DNA of 64,000 nt from Callorhinus ursinus (Eukaryota > Chordata > Mammalia > Carnivora > Otariidae): NCBI RefSeq assembly GCF_003265705.1, contig NW_020312935.1, positions 4,638,386-4,702,385 of the forward strand. The letters run 5' to 3'. The notes under the pieces are model-generated. The model had not been told where the DNA came from and made no database searches. It saw only the letters and a program-made list of their open reading frames with translations. Positions 1 to 10,425 of this stretch are shown piece by piece. The stretch's first letter is position 1, and every line of letters starts with the position of its first letter. Position numbers and translations under genes: made by a program.

Positions 1-125
1 GGAAGGAAGGAAGGAAGGAAGGAAGGAAGGAAGGAAGGAAGGAAGGAAGGAAGGAAGGAAGAAAGGAAGAAAAGGAAAGGAAAGGAAAGGAAAGGAAAGG
101 AAAGGAAAGGAAAGGAAAGGAAGGA
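1..125 (+). repeat. (GGAA)n / (GGAAA)n purine microsatellite
   Basis: Purine-only tract: a pure GGAA run for the first 60 bases, then GGAAA units. It touches the window edge, so its full length is unknown. Such tracts often grow from LINE or SINE A-tails, but no donor element is visible here. Confidence 0.97.
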
Positions 126-880
126 CAGATTGATTCAGACTTTACTAGAACTGAGTTCTTCACAAAGACTGGACAGCATAAATGCAATCCTAAATATAAG
201 AATTTCATGATATGACAGCATTCGATCAAACCAATCACCAAATAATCATCTTATAGAAAAAAATACGACCATCAACCTTCAAAAGCTGGGATTAAAAAAT
301 TCCCTTCAGTTCTAAGAGCTCTTTTACCCTGTGACTCAGGGGGAAGAGACACTTATTCTACATACTGTCATTCTTATTGTTTGATAGCTTATTCTTACAT
401 GGAAACTTAAAGGACCTCAACTTTAAAAATAAGTATTTTTTTAAGTGCAAAACGTGTGTCTATACTTTTTTTTTAAGTTATGATCATAACTGCAAAAATA
501 GTATATGAACAAGGACTGAAAAACTAGGTAACAGTAAGAATACTCGCACTTAGATGGCAGCTTTACTTTATAGATTTTCTTTAAAAAATTTTCCCTATCC
601 ATAATACATCACTTCAGATAAATGTTTTAATGTATAAAGAATAGACTTTCTTCTTTGTCTTATTTTTCTTTTTATTTCTTTAGTTTATAATTACATGGGC
701 AAATCAATTTAAAGAAATTCATCCTAACTTGAGAGTACTTAGGGTTCTGTGTCCCATAATCAGTTTATTCTCACCCAGCTTTCAAAATATTTGTAATTAG
801 GCAGAAAACATATCATTCAAATCTATGTTTTAGAAGAATAAAATCAATCTTCCTCTCCTGGTTAGAAACAAGTCCTAAGA
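126..880. other. AT-rich sequence, no feature recognised
   Basis: No SINE, no open frame of note and no repeat I can name. The sequence is AT-rich with short A and T runs, for example around 420-480. It may hold degraded LINE-1 sequence that I cannot place by eye. Confidence 0.5.
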
Positions 881-990
881 GGGGTTCCTGGCTGGTTCAG
901 TTGACTGAGTGTGCAACTCTTGATTTCAGGGTCATGAGTTTGGCCCCATGTTGGGTGTAGAGCCTACTTAAAATAAAAATTTAAAAAAAA
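881..990 (+). mobile_element. Can-SINE, short tRNA-Lys-type copy
   Basis: Starts ggggttcctggctggttcag and keeps the tRNA-like A box region and a B-box-like gggtcatgagtttggcccc segment. It then goes straight from a ttgggtgtagagcctactta junction to an A-rich tail, with no CT-rich middle. This short form recurs about eleven times in the window and looks older than the long form. No clear TSD is visible. Confidence 0.9.
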
Positions 991-1022
991 TGAAACAAAT
1001 CATAAAATAAAGAAATGTTATA

Positions 1023-1218
1023 GGGCGCCTGGGTGGCTCAGTCGTTACATGTCTGCCTTCGGCTCAGGTCATGATCCCAGGGTCCTGGGATCGAGCCCCA
1101 CATCGGGCTCCCTCCTCAGCGGGAAGCCTTCTCCTCCCTCTCCCACTCCCCCAGCTTGTGTTCCCTCTCTGTGTCTCTCTCTGTCAAATAAATAAATAAA
1201 ATCTTAAAAAAAAAAGAA
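1023..1218 (+). mobile_element. Can-SINE, long form, intact
   Basis: Complete long-form copy: gggcgcctgggtggctcag head (tRNA-Lys-related, internal RNA polymerase III A and B boxes), unique core, CT-rich tract, AAATAAATAAAATCTT, poly-A. A perfect 14-bp TSD, aaagaaatgttata, lies at 1009-1022 and 1219-1232. Retrotransposed non-autonomously, by family knowledge with LINE-1 machinery. It sits 32 bases downstream of the older short copy. Confidence 0.97.
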
Positions 1219-1409
1219 AAAGAAATGTTATAAGTGAAGTGGAAAGAACCTTGTTGGGAGACAGAATTACAGTCATCTCAATTGGTCATGTTGTTATTCA
1301 AGATGGCTCTTCCACCTAAGCTAACTACAATGTATACCATTAACAGAAAGGAATAGGAAAAGGAGAGGGCAGAGCATTCCTCTTCCCTTTAAGACATGGA
1401 CCACCTCTA

Positions 1410-1610
1410 GGGGCACCTGGGTGGCAGAGTTGGTTAAGTGCCCAACTCTTGGTTTCTGCTCAAGTCTTGATCTCAGGGCATGAGATCAAGCTCCGTGTCA
1501 GGTTCTACACTCAGTGTGGATTGTGACTGGGTGTCTCTCACCCTCTCCCTCTGCCCCTCCTTCCCACTTGCTCTCTCTCTCTCTCAAATAAGTAAATTAA
1601 AAAAAAAAAA
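1410..1610 (+). mobile_element. Can-SINE, diverged long form
   Basis: Head ggggcacctgggtggcagag, CT-rich tract and A-tail are present, but the body is more diverged than its neighbour's. The 19-bp TSD aagacatggaccacctcta is perfect at 1391-1409 and 1611-1629, so the boundaries are exact. Confidence 0.97.
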
Positions 1611-1784
1611 AAGACATGGACCACCTCTAATTTTGTCTTAGTAGCCAAAGCTTAAAGACAACCACATCTACTAAGTGCAATGGATGCTGAGAAATGTAGT
1701 ATGCAGTTATATGATCAGCTACAAATCTGAGGTTCTATTACAATAAGAATAGAAGAGTTAATGTGAGGCAGCTAGCTACCAAAA

Positions 1785-3140
1785 AATGATAGTAAATCTA
1801 CAAGAAACATCATAGTTAATAGTGAAAAAAATAGAAGCATTTCATTAAAATAAGAAACAAAATAAGGATGCTTTCCTCTCTATGCTATTAAACATTGTCC
1901 TAGAGATCCCAACCAATGCAATTAGAAAAAATAAATAAGAGGGATAAGGATTGGAAAATAAGAAGGAAAAATCTTTGTTACTTCCACTTGAAATGATTGT
2001 CTACATAAGAAATGCAAGAAAAACATTAAAATAGTTTAGCAACTCACTGGTAAAGACAACATCCAAAAATCAATAGTGTGGCTAATGATAAAAAATATAA
2101 TTACAAGAGCAACAAAAACTATGAGATACCCATGAATAAACAGACAAAAGATGGACAAGACTTTTAAGGAGAAATTTATAAAACACTGAAGGATATAAAA
2201 GGCCACTTTCATAAATGGAAGCTATACTATGTTCATGGACAGAAGGAGTCAAGATCTATAATTGGTCTATAAATTTATTAATCTATGTCAGTTAATGTAT
2301 AAACTCATTGTAATACCAATCAAAATTCCAAAAGAACATTGTGTTGATCTTCATAAACCAATCCTAAATTTCATACAAAAGAACAAATAGCCCAAAAATA
2401 GTAAAGATAATTTTGAGGAAAAAATAAGGAGGACCTACCAGACCTGACTTCACCTAGGAGGTCAGTTAAGAAAAATTTATCATAAAGCCATATTTTTAAA
2501 AACAATGCAAAATTTAAAAACATTTGTTTAGAAATAGGCAAACAGATTAAATACATATGGAAACTTGGCATAAAATAGAAATTACAGTGTAAATCAGTGG
2601 GAAAAAATGGAAAAGCTTAATAAATGGTGCTGGAACAATTAGCCACTTATACAAAAAAGTAAAATAAATTAGCTCCTTACCTTATACCAGATAAAAATAA
2701 ATTCAGAGTGGATTAAAAAATGTTAAAAGTAAAAAGTAACACGGAAAATTGATAGAAGAAAAAACAGTTTTATGACATCAGAATAGGGAAAGATTTTCTA
2801 AACAAGACTCAAAAGTACAAAGAGGAAAAAAAAAGCATTTGACTATATTAAAATTGAAAAATATCTGCCAGACCATATTAATATCATAATATACTATAGA
2901 AAATACCAAAGGATACCTACAAACTGAAGATGTTTGCAACTCAACACAACTAAAGGATTAATAGGTTACCCAGCAAAAGAGTAATACACCAAGTATCTAT
3001 AAATTCTGACAAACCATTTTTAAAAACCACAATTCTTAAGCAAAGGTGGACCAGAAATTCATCAGAGAGAATTCTGGATGGTTAATAAACATGAAAAAAA
3101 TGTTCAACCTCACCAGTAATTGGGGTAATGAAAATTAAAA
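1785..3140 (+). mobile_element. LINE-1 fragment, 3' part of ORF2, sense
   Basis: Reads like the C-terminal third of LINE-1 ORF2 on the plus strand. It holds recognisable stretches such as aaacactgaaggatataaa, the 'caaaattccaaaagaacattgtg' region and 'aataaatggtgctggaacaa' (each about 20 bases). All frames are broken by stops and indels, so it encodes nothing. Divergence and the absence of TSDs mark it as an old L1M-type fragment. The subfamily is not assigned. Confidence 0.85.
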
Positions 3141-3154
3141 CAAGGAGATACAAT

Positions 3155-3915
3155 TAGGAGTAGAAAAATAATTTAATAGTAGACCTTATATTTTAGAACA
3201 GTTTCAGATTTACAGAAAATTTGAGAAAATATTGTTTCCATATACCTCATGCCCAGGTTCCCTGAATGTTCATATCTTATATTAGTGTGGTACATTTGTT
3301 ACAATTAATGTACGGATATTCACACATCATTATTAAAGTCCACAGTTTGGGCGCCTGGGTGGCTCAGTTGGTTAAGCGACTGCCTTCGGCTCAGGTCATG
3401 ATCCTGGAGTCCCGGGATCGAGTCCTGCATCGGGCTCCCTGCTTGGCAGGGAGTCTGCTTCTCCCTCTGACCCTCTTCCCTCTCGGGCTCTCTATCTCTC
3501 ATTCTCTCTCTCTCAAATAAATAAAATCTTAAAAAAAAATAAAGTCCACAGTTTATCCCAGTTTCCTTAGTTTACCTACTGTCATTTTTATATTCCAGGA
3601 TCCCATCTGGGGTACTACTTTACATTTAGCCATCAGATATGCTCCTTAGGCTCCTCTTGGCTATGACAGTTTCTCAGATTGTCCTTGGTTTTGATGACCT
3701 TGACAAGTTTGAGGAGTACTGGATAAGTATATTGTAAGATACCCTTCTAGGAGTTTTGTTTTAGTTTTTGTCTGTTTGTTTGTTTTTTGTAACTAGACTG
3801 GGGCAATAGGATTTTGGGAGGAAGAACATAGGGTTAAAGTGCCATTTTTATCACATATCATATCAAGATGATTTATGACTGTTAATGACATTGATCATCT
3901 GGGTGAAGAGCAGAA
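3155..3915 (-). mobile_element. Old LINE-1 3'-end-type repeat, antisense, split by a SINE
   Basis: From 'acagtttcagatttacagaa' through 'gttttgatgaccttgacaag' this matches a second copy in the same window at 45000-45280 in the same order and orientation, so it is a dispersed repeat. I assign it to the L1M 3'-region class from memory. It is interrupted at 3349-3539 by a Can-SINE. It joins the sense LINE-1 piece to the left in opposite orientation. Confidence 0.7.
3349..3539 (+). mobile_element. Can-SINE, young subfamily copy 1
   Basis: Perfect 15-bp TSD taaagtccacagttt at 3334-3348 and 3540-3554. Shares the diagnostic gcgactgcc and gatcctggagtcccgggatc core and the gaccctcttccctctcg tail region with the copies at 26311 and 48303. 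This marks a distinct, recent subfamily. It interrupts an old LINE-1-type repeat whose two halves rejoin cleanly. Confidence 0.98.
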
Positions 3916-3959
3916 AAATTTTAAGATTTTAAAATTTTAAGTGTAATAAGGACGCAAGG

Positions 3960-4455
3960 AAAGGAAATGAGAACTTTCATACACTGCTGGTGCTTATGGA
4001 AGTATAAAGTGACAAAACAAAAAACAAAAAAAATAAAAAAAAACCCCTCACTTTGGGTAGAAATTTGGCAGTATCTGGTGAAGTTGGAAGTGTCTATACT
4101 CTTGTTTTTTTTTTTTTAGATTTTATTTATTTATTTGAGAGAGAAAGGGAGAAAGTGAGGGAGAGAGAGCACAGAGTGAGAGAGAGAAGCAGACTCCCAG
4201 CTGAGCAGAGAGTCCAACACGGACTTGATATGAGGCTTGATCCCAGGACCCTGAGATCATGACCTGAGCTGAAGGCAGATGCTTAAGTGACTGAGCCACC
4301 CAGGCACCCCAGGAAGTGCCTATACCTTGAACTAGCAATTCCACTTCTAGATTTGAAAACTTCTCACTCACATATATAAGCATGCAATGACATGTTTATT
4401 ACAATTTTATGTGTAATACTGAAAAACTAGAAAGTGGGAATCCTTGAAGACCCTG
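3960..4455 (+). mobile_element. LINE-1 3' fragment, sense, split by a SINE
   Basis: Contains the LINE-1 3'-region phrases 'tcatacactgctggtg', 'gaactagcaattccacttct' and 'gaaaaactagaaagtgg'. It is split by the minus-strand Can-SINE at 4105-4311, and an A-rich stretch lies at 4017-4043. Non-coding remnant. Confidence 0.8.
4105..4311 (-). mobile_element. Can-SINE, long form, minus strand
   Basis: Poly-T, agattttatttatttattt, AG-rich tract, and a ccacccaggcacccc end: the reverse complement of the standard long form. An imperfect TSD of about 18 bp (ggaagtgtctatactcttg against ggaagtgcctataccttg) flanks it. Confidence 0.95.
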
Positions 4456-4650
4456 AATCCATTGGTACCTTAAGCCTGACCAGCTCCCATGCAACCAAGA
4501 GCTCTTCAGTTACATGACCAAATAATATTCCATGTTAAGCCTGCTTGAGATGATTTTTCTGTCATTTGTAACCTTACTGAGTTCTAATTGATACACCAAG
4601 ATATTAACGTCAAGTTCATCTAAATCTACACCCAGTTTTTTTTCCTAAAG
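4455..4650. mobile_element. Possible LTR-type (MaLR-like) fragment
   Basis: The stretch ending 'tttctgtcatttgtaacc' then 'ctaattgatacaccaag' resembles the end of MaLR-type long terminal repeats as I remember them. There is no matching partner LTR and no coding remnant. Family and limits are uncertain; it could be unrelated unique sequence. Confidence 0.35.
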
Positions 4651-4663
4651 GAAAAATCAACAT

Positions 4664-4855
4664 TTTTTTTTTAAGATTTTATTTATTTATTTGACAGAGA
4701 GAGAGAGAGCAGGAACACAAGCAGGGGGAGTGGGAGAGGGAGGAGCAGGCTTCCCGCAGAGCAGGGAGCCCAAAGCAGGGCTCGATCCCAGGACCCTGGG
4801 ATCATGACCTGAGCCGAAGGCAGACGCTTAACCGACTGAGCCACCCAGGCACCCC
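4664..4855 (-). mobile_element. Can-SINE, long form, minus strand
   Basis: Complete reverse-complement long form ending ccacccaggcacccc. The flanking duplication ggaaaaatcaacat (4650-4663) and ggaaaagtcaacat (4856-4869) differs at one position, which gives exact boundaries. Confidence 0.97.
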
Positions 4856-4869
4856 GGAAAAGTCAACAT

Positions 4870-5099
4870 CTATTAAGCAAAGCCTAAAAGCCTAGACTCT
4901 AGACCTCAGAGGATAATTAAGCCACAGTGGCCACATCTCTAAGGTTTATAGTATACACACTATTCTAAGTATTCTTGATCAAAGCACAAAATCAATAAAC
5001 AAAATAAACATAGTACATGAAATCAATGAAAAGAATTTCATAAAGTGATGTCTTACAAAGTTTCACATTCACATAAATCAGCTCAAGATGAAGTTTCTT
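4870..5099. other. No feature recognised
   Basis: AT-rich stretch between a SINE and a LINE-1 fragment, with no open frame or repeat I can name. Confidence 0.5.
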
Positions 5100-5625
5100 T
5101 TTTTAATCTTAAAATAGGAAATATTTCAAATATACAGGAAATAGATGCCATATATCCATCACCCAGAGAACACATTCAACATTTCCCTATATTTGTTCAT
5201 ATTTCTTAGAAAGACACAAGGCATTATACGTAACACTGTAGTCTCATTAACCATCCTTATTCCTTCTCCTTCCCCATAGTAACCGCTGTTCTAAAGTTGG
5301 AGCGTATCATCCCATGCTTGTTTTTACACTTTTACTACATATATGAATATCATTGTTTGGATTTGCATTTTCCTATTACTAGTGAGGTTGAACAATTTTC
5401 GGTTATTTATTGGCCATTCAAGTTCCTCTTCTGTTTATTTCCTTTCGCCACTTTTTCGTTTGGGTTGTTTGCCTTTTGTTAGTCTTTTATATATCCTGGA
5501 TACAAATCCGTTGTTGTTTATATGTGTGGCAAATATCTCCTCCCTATCAATTGCTTGTCTTTGCCTTGGCTTATGGTGTTAGTCATACAGAACCCCCAAG
5601 GACAGTTGAAAGAAATGGTTATTTC
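5100..5625 (-). mobile_element. LINE-1 3'-region fragment, antisense
   Basis: On the plus strand it reads 'gatgccatatatccatcacc', then 'atttgcattttcctattact' and 'ttgcctttTGTTAGTCTTTT' (case not meaningful), the order expected for antisense LINE-1 3' UTR and ORF2 end. The small open frames here are chance products of antisense LINE-1. Confidence 0.75.
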
Positions 5626-5635
5626 TGAGTTAATG

Positions 5636-5725
5636 GTGAGAATATGGGTGTTTGGTTGTTGTTATTCTTTGTACTTTTCTGTATTTTAAAAACCTTTCAA
5701 ACTATAAAAGAATTGCTAAGGAAAA
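5636..5725 (+). mobile_element. Short LINE-1 3'-end remnant, sense
   Basis: 'tactttTCTGTATTTT' followed by 'cctttcaaactataaaagaa' resembles the extreme 3' end of old LINE-1 copies. Short and diverged, so weak. Confidence 0.45.
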
Positions 5726-6799
5726 ATGGGAAGAAAAGTAATAGTGATGCATGCTTTTATTCTTCCTTCTGCTTTTCTATAATTTCCAAAGTTCTTGTAA
5801 TAAGCAAATCTATAATGGGAGGGAAACCACCAAGTCATTTTTTTGTTCTGAAGTTTTGTTTTAGCAAACTTAATGCTAACATTGGGGGGTAGTTAGTGCC
5901 ACTTTAGACTCTACACAGCTATCTTAAGCATTTTTATATATATTCTTATGAATATAGTCCCTTCTACCAAACATCTACAACTAAATAGGTGATGGAAAAG
6001 CCCATATTGTCCTAAAAATAACCCCCACTCAGATAAGTGGCTTAAATCCCTCTCATGAGCTTGGAATCATGCAGACATGAGTCACGGACAAGATGTCAGT
6101 AGTATTGTTTCCTTAATTTCAAAGGAATAGAATATATATGTGCATGCATGTGTGTGTATTCTGATATCCTGAATTGTGGTTACTGCTCAGAGACAATGGA
6201 CACATTCAAAATTAGTAGAAATGAGGTATTTACTGAGATTAGCGTGGGTTCCTCTTTTGATCTGTTTTATCATTCATTGCATTGATATTAGCAGTTGGGT
6301 AATAGCACGTGTGAGTGGGTAAAATGACTGTAAATCACAGTCACATGGGGGAAGTTAGAAAAATTGTGTGTAGCATGGAAACCTTTTTTACTTTTGTAGC
6401 TATCTAAGCAAGCAAAGCTTGAGTTTCCAAATCTAGTGACAGATTTATTTTAATGTAATTGAATGATCGGAGTTTTCCACTGTCAGAAACTTTTATCCAC
6501 TTCATTACTTAGAGGATTAAAAGAAAATATGATCTGGTGTTTTATGGAGCTTTCTCTTCCCAGGGACCCAGAGAGCGAACAACTGGGAACATATGACCCT
6601 GAATATTATCTGTTTCCGTTGCATCTGACTGAGCACAGTATATACTAGAATCACTGCCAAAAGTTTCAAGTCTGCCTCTCACCTCTATTGGCTCAGAATG
6701 ATTGGGTTCTAGAGCTGAAATCACTGAAATCACTGAATCCCTCTCATTTTACAGGTGAAAAAACTGGGGCATAATTTTAGCAGGAAGTAATAAAATTAC
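5726..6799. other. AT-rich unique-looking sequence
   Basis: No SINE and no repeat family I can name in about 1 kb. A short TG-rich stretch lies near 6137-6160. Open frames of about 60 codons occur on both strands and overlap each other, so they are not evidence of coding. Near 6740-6770 'tcattttacaggtgaaaaaactggggc' (split: tcattttacaggtg + aaaaaactgggg) may be a MIR scrap. Confidence 0.45.
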
Positions 6800-7200
6800 A
6801 CTTACGAATACACTACGACCCAGCAATTCCACTCTTGAGAGCTACCAAGGAGAGGCCTGAGGAGACATTCAAAGATGTTCATTGCAGCATTGTTTGTAAC
6901 AGAGGAAGGAGGGAAGGAGGGAAGGAGGGAGGGAGGGAGGGAGGGAGGGAGGGAGGGAGGGAGGGAAGGAAGGAAGGAAGGAAGGAAGGAAGGAAGGAAG
7001 GACGAATTAGTAGGAAAATGGCTAATAAACCTAAAATAGTCATACCATGAAGCATTATGCAGTAGATAAAAGGATTGAGCTAGATCTAACCGGATAGAGG
7101 TAAAAAACAGAGTGACTCAAAGGGCCAAGTTGCAAAAACCTCCGAAAAATGTATTTATGTAAAAATCCATTTAGCAATACTATTTTTATAGGGGTACAAA
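6800..7200 (+). mobile_element. LINE-1 3' fragment, sense, carrying a purine microsatellite
   Basis: 'cgacccagcaattccactct', 'gatgttcattgcagcattgt' and 'catgaagcattatgcagtag' are LINE-1 3'-end phrases in sense order. The microsatellite at 6901-7002 lies inside the element, where the consensus has an A-rich stretch of intermittent purines. Confidence 0.8.
6901..7002 (+). repeat. (GGGA)n / (GGAA)n purine microsatellite
   Basis: 102 consecutive purines: irregular GGAAGGAGG units, then a pure GGGA run, then GGAA. The G-triplet-rich part could form G-quadruplex or triplex (H-DNA) structures. Translated, it gives a Gly/Glu/Arg/Lys repeat frame that is not a protein. Confidence 0.97.
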
Positions 7201-7239
7201 ATACGTGATATGTGATATGATACTGATTCTAAAAATCTT

Positions 7240-7415
7240 CTAGAATGTTTAGAACTCTGCCATTCAATACAGTAGCTAGTAATTTAAATTAAGTAAAATA
7301 GCACTAGCCACATTTCAAGGGTTCAGTAGCCGCATTTGGCTGGTGCCTTCTGTATTGGACTGCACAGATATATACAATTTCCATAAGTGCAGAAATTCTA
7401 CTGGACAATGCTGGT
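7240..7415 (-). mobile_element. hAT-Charlie-like MER fragment
   Basis: 'actagccacatttcaagggt', 'gtagccgcatttggctg' and 'ctgtattggactgcacag' match the end of a non-autonomous hAT-type element. Related copies lie at 14492-14925 and 47820-48015. Only one end survives. The family name is not assigned. Confidence 0.6.
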
Positions 7416-7433
7416 CTAAAAAAAATGCATGCT

Positions 7434-7630
7434 GGGACACCTGGGTGGCTCAATCAGTTAAGCGTCTGCCTTCGGCTCAGGTCATGATCCCAGGGTCCTG
7501 GGATCGAGTCCCGCATCGGGCTCCCTGCTCAGCGGGGAGCCTGCTTCTCCCTCTGCCTGCCGGTCCCCCTGCTTGTGTGTGCTCTCTCTCTCTGACAAAT
7601 AAATAAAATCTTTTTAAAAAATAAAAAAAT
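7434..7630 (+). mobile_element. Can-SINE, long form
   Basis: gggacacctgggtggctca head, standard gatcccagggtcctgggatc core, short CT tract, AAATAAATAAAATC and an A-rich tail running to about 7638. Flanking aaaaaaaatgcatgct and aaaaaaaatacatgcc look like a TSD with two changes. Confidence 0.95.
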
Positions 7631-7739
7631 AAAAAAAAATACATGCCAAATTCATAAGTTCCATAGCTGGGTAGTGGTACAACCAAAACATGTCAAAAGA
7701 CCACTACTGAAAGGTTCTTGGCATGAGGGCTCCTTTGGA

Positions 7740-7798
7740 TCATTCATGAATGGATGAATGGATGGACAGATGGATGGATTCATTCATTCATTCATAAT
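7740..7798 (+). repeat. (GGAT)/(ATTC) low-complexity, self-complementary
   Basis: GAATGGAT-type units are followed by ATTCATTCATTC. The two halves are partly complementary (cattcatgaatgg near the start, ggattcattcattc near the end), so the tract can fold back on itself. Confidence 0.85.
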
Positions 7799-7804
7799 AA
7801 TTTA

Positions 7805-8005
7805 ATTACACATATTAAGCCCTGGGTTAAGCCATTGGGAAACAAAGTTCAACTGGATGCCACCCGAGCCCCGGAGGACTAGACAAGTGTCAGTCATCAG
7901 CTTTCCACTGAATGCCTCTTCTGTGACAGACCCTGCATGAAGCCTAGGGTCAGTGGCGAACAAGACAAAGTACCTGTTCTCCTCATGGAACTCATAATCC
8001 ACAGC
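7805..8005 (-). mobile_element. L2-like 3'-end fragment, antisense
   Basis: 'gaatgcctcttctgtgacag', 'ggcgaacaagacaaagta' and 'cctcatggaactcataatcc' follow the order of the common antisense L2-like motif (small-case consensus: activity period pre-eutherian). Degraded and non-coding. Confidence 0.5.
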
Positions 8006-8215
8006 AGAGTTCTCAACACTATGGACATTTTGACGGGTAATTCTTTGTCGTGGGAGCTGTCCCCTGTATTATAGGATTTCTAATAGCATCCCTGGCCTCT
8101 GCTTACTAAAGACCAGCAGTACTGACCCTCCAGGGTGAAAACCAGAAATGTCCTCAGACATTGCCAAATGTCCCCTGGGGAACAAAACTGCCCGCATTGA
8201 GCAACAGAGAAAGAG
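8006..8215 (-). mobile_element. Old MER-type DNA transposon remnant, copy 1
   Basis: Contains 'gagctgtcccctgtattata', 'gcatccctggcctctgctta' and 'cattgccaaatgtcccctgg'. The same phrases appear in sense at 13262-13450 and in antisense at 57222-57598. The ends carry gttctcaac and ttgagcaac, consistent with hAT-type terminal inverted repeats. The exact family name is not assigned. Confidence 0.65.
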
Positions 8216-9160
8216 ACACATTGATCAAATTATAACAAGTATTTAAATGTAGTAAGTATGCTGACTGCTGTGCTGGGAACATGTGGGGGTGCTTTGAAAG
8301 TCTTTATTAGGAGCCTGACCTAATCTTTAAGGGCTAGATGAGGAGTGCTTCCCTGCGATGTGACAATGTTGTCTGTTCTGTTAGCCAAACATGGACAGAA
8401 CTTGCCTGCAGGGGACACAGTTCTGAATAAATAAGTCCATGTCAATGGTCTGGGGCAAAGGAAGTCAGATGTTCAAGTCCACAGATGTCAGGTTTCTCTA
8501 GGAGAGGTGAGGTAAGCTGGGTTTTGATGCATAATTATCCATTTCAGTACCTACTATCTAAAGCTCACTCAACTGGCCCAGCATGGGCAGGTGGCCATGA
8601 ATTTAAGACTAAACCAGCTGGTTAAAAAAAAAAAAAAAAAAATGGAGACCAGCTACAGGTCCTGTCTTCTTCATCAGAGATCTGGAGGTCATAAGTAACA
8701 AAGCAAAATGAGAATCAGGATTTACATTTCTCCTCTGTCCTAGAATTTGGACAAAATCTCCCTCTGCTCTACTCCATTACAACAAAAATAAATCCTAGTA
8801 AAGAGAAATGGAAGGGACTTGTTAGATCACCAAGTACCTCCCTCCCCAGGGGCCATGGTAGTTGGGAGTCCTCCGTTGGAAGATGTAGTCAGGTCTTTAA
8901 CTGTTCCTTTCCTTAATGAGGCCAAAAGGGACTCCTTGGAGCTAAGACATCTATTTTAATATTTGGGGAATTGTGTTTACTTTAACTTCTTCATTTTAGA
9001 AATGGAGAAAACAGTGGGCCTGGACTGTGAGAGAGGGGACTTGGCAATCACTTACCCTACCCGTTCACATTTGATAGATGAGAAAACTAAAGGTCTAGAG
9101 GGGGAGCGCCTCGCTCAAAGTTACATAGATATTCATTGCAGTCATTCTCCAATTGCTCTC
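8216..9160. other. Mostly unrecognised sequence, one A-run
   Basis: No repeat I can name with confidence. A run of about 20 A lies at 8623-8642 without a recognisable SINE body. A weak MIR-like match (aatggagaaaacagtggg, then 'gatgagaaaactaaaggtc') lies near 9000-9125. No credible open frame. Confidence 0.45.
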
Positions 9161-9342
9161 TTTTGTTTTTAAAGATTTTATTTATTTGAGTGAGAGAGAG
9201 AGCACAAGCAGGGGGAGCAGTAGAGGGAGAAGCAGGCTCCCCGCTGAGCAGGGAGCCCGATGTGGGGCTCGATCCCAGGACCCTAGGATCGTGACCCTAA
9301 TCGAAGGCAGATGTTCAATGGACTGAGCCACCCAGACGTCCC
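9161..9342 (-). mobile_element. Can-SINE, long form, minus strand
   Basis: Starts gtttttaaagattttattta, AG-rich tract, and ends gccacccagacgtccc. An 11-bp TSD, cattctccaat, occurs at 9143-9153 and 9343-9353. Confidence 0.94.
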
Positions 9343-9374
9343 CATTCTCCAATCTCTTGATCTCCTTTTTTCCT

Positions 9375-9540
9375 TACATTCAGAAACAACTAAAGAATAT
9401 ATAATATTTTACACTATAATATGTAATTAATATATAAAATAGATAATAATATGTATAGTCTTTTGTTATTCTTAAATATAGGGAAATACATATTTGTTAT
9501 GTAGGTATATAAATATATTATATATAAATTCAAAAGTGAT
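9375..9540. repeat. AT-rich tract
   Basis: Almost pure A/T with many TATA and ATAT steps ('ataatatgtaattaatat', 'atatattatatataaatt'). No gene structure is present, so this is low-complexity sequence and not a promoter call. Confidence 0.85.
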
Positions 9541-9564
9541 ACAGGTAAATGCAAAGTGGGTGCC

Positions 9565-9800
9565 GGATCCCAAAACGGAAAAATGATATTAATGGAAAAA
9601 CCAGTGAAGTCTGAATAAAGTCCGCAGTTTAATAGTAGTAATGTGCCAACATAGGTTTCTTAGTTCTGATACATGTTCCATGGTCGTGCAAGATGTTAAC
9701 AAGAGTGGAAACAGGGTAAGGATTATAAGAAAACTCTGTGCTATTTTGCATGTCTTCTGTAAATCTTAAATCATTCCCAAATAATATTGCTACGTAAAAA
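9565..9800 (+). mobile_element. LINE-1 3'-UTR end, sense
   Basis: 'tgttccatggtcgtgcaaga', 'gttaacaagagtggaaacag' and 'cttctgtaaatcttaaatca' follow the order of L1M 3' ends (…tgttacc…, …aactctgtactatttttgc…, …ttcttgtaaatct…). The A-rich end passes into AT-rich sequence. Confidence 0.65.
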
Positions 9801-9818
9801 GTAATAAACTAATAAACA

Positions 9819-9972
9819 GGGGCACGTGGCTGACTTGATCTCAGCTCAGGTCCTGATCTCAGGATTGTGAGTTTAAGCCCTGTGTTGAGCTCCATGCTGC
9901 GCATGGAGCTTACTTAAAAAAATAATTAAACAATAAAATAAATAAATAAATACATACATACATACAAAAAAG
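9819..9972 (+). mobile_element. Can-SINE, degraded, with (AAAT)/(CATA) tail
   Basis: ggggcacgtggctgacttg head and 'ctcaggattgtgagtttaag' B-box region are visible, then a shortened body ending gcatggagcttacttaaaa. The tail has grown into AAAT and CATA microsatellite units. Confidence 0.85.
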
Positions 9973-10088
9973 GGGGCCTTGTAATTCTGCCCCTAAATTC
10001 TAACCACTTTTAATAGTTCAATGCCTTTCCAGGCATTTTCTTTTATGTTTATTCAAACACACACAGTTTTTTAAAATATTCTATCTCT

Positions 10089-10280
10089 GGGGCGCCTGGG
10101 TGGCTCAGTCGGTTAAACATCTGCCTCCGGCTCAGGTCATGATCCCGGGGTCCTGGGATCAAGCCCCGCATCAGGCTCCCTGCTCTGCGGGGAGCCTGCC
10201 TCTCCCTCTGCCTGGCGCTCCCCCTGCTTGTGCTCTTTCTCTCTCTGTGTCAAATAAATAAATAAAATCTTAAAAAAAAA
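10089..10280 (+). mobile_element. Can-SINE, long form
   Basis: Complete ggggcgcctgggtggctcag copy with 'gatcccggggtcctgggatc' core, CT-rich tract and AAATAAATAAATAAAATCTT tail. The flanks ttaaaatattctatctct and ttaaaatagcctctctca are only loosely similar, so the TSD is uncertain. Confidence 0.96.
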
Positions 10281-10289
10281 TTAAAATAG

Positions 10290-10425
10290 CCTCTCTCATT
10301 AAACCTTTCAAACAATCACATGAAATTGGCATTACAGTCAAATGAGCAAACATTGGCTCAGGGTCACTGGTAGGTGTCTGGGACTAGATCCACAGGAGAC
10401 CACCTAACTCTGAACTCCATGTTGT
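10290..10425 (-). mobile_element. MIR-like fragment, antisense
   Basis: 'tttcaaacaatcacatgaaa', 'gcattacagtcaaatgagc', 'gctcagggtcactggtagg' and 'gggactagatcc' follow antisense MIR order. Strongly diverged. Confidence 0.5.

Noticed and set aside
6835..7050. Frame rich in Gly/Glu/Arg/Lys
   Set aside because: A direct translation of the GGGA/GGAA microsatellite in a LINE-1 fragment.
9375..9540. Many TATA-like words suggesting a promoter
   Set aside because: The whole tract is A/T low complexity with no gene downstream.
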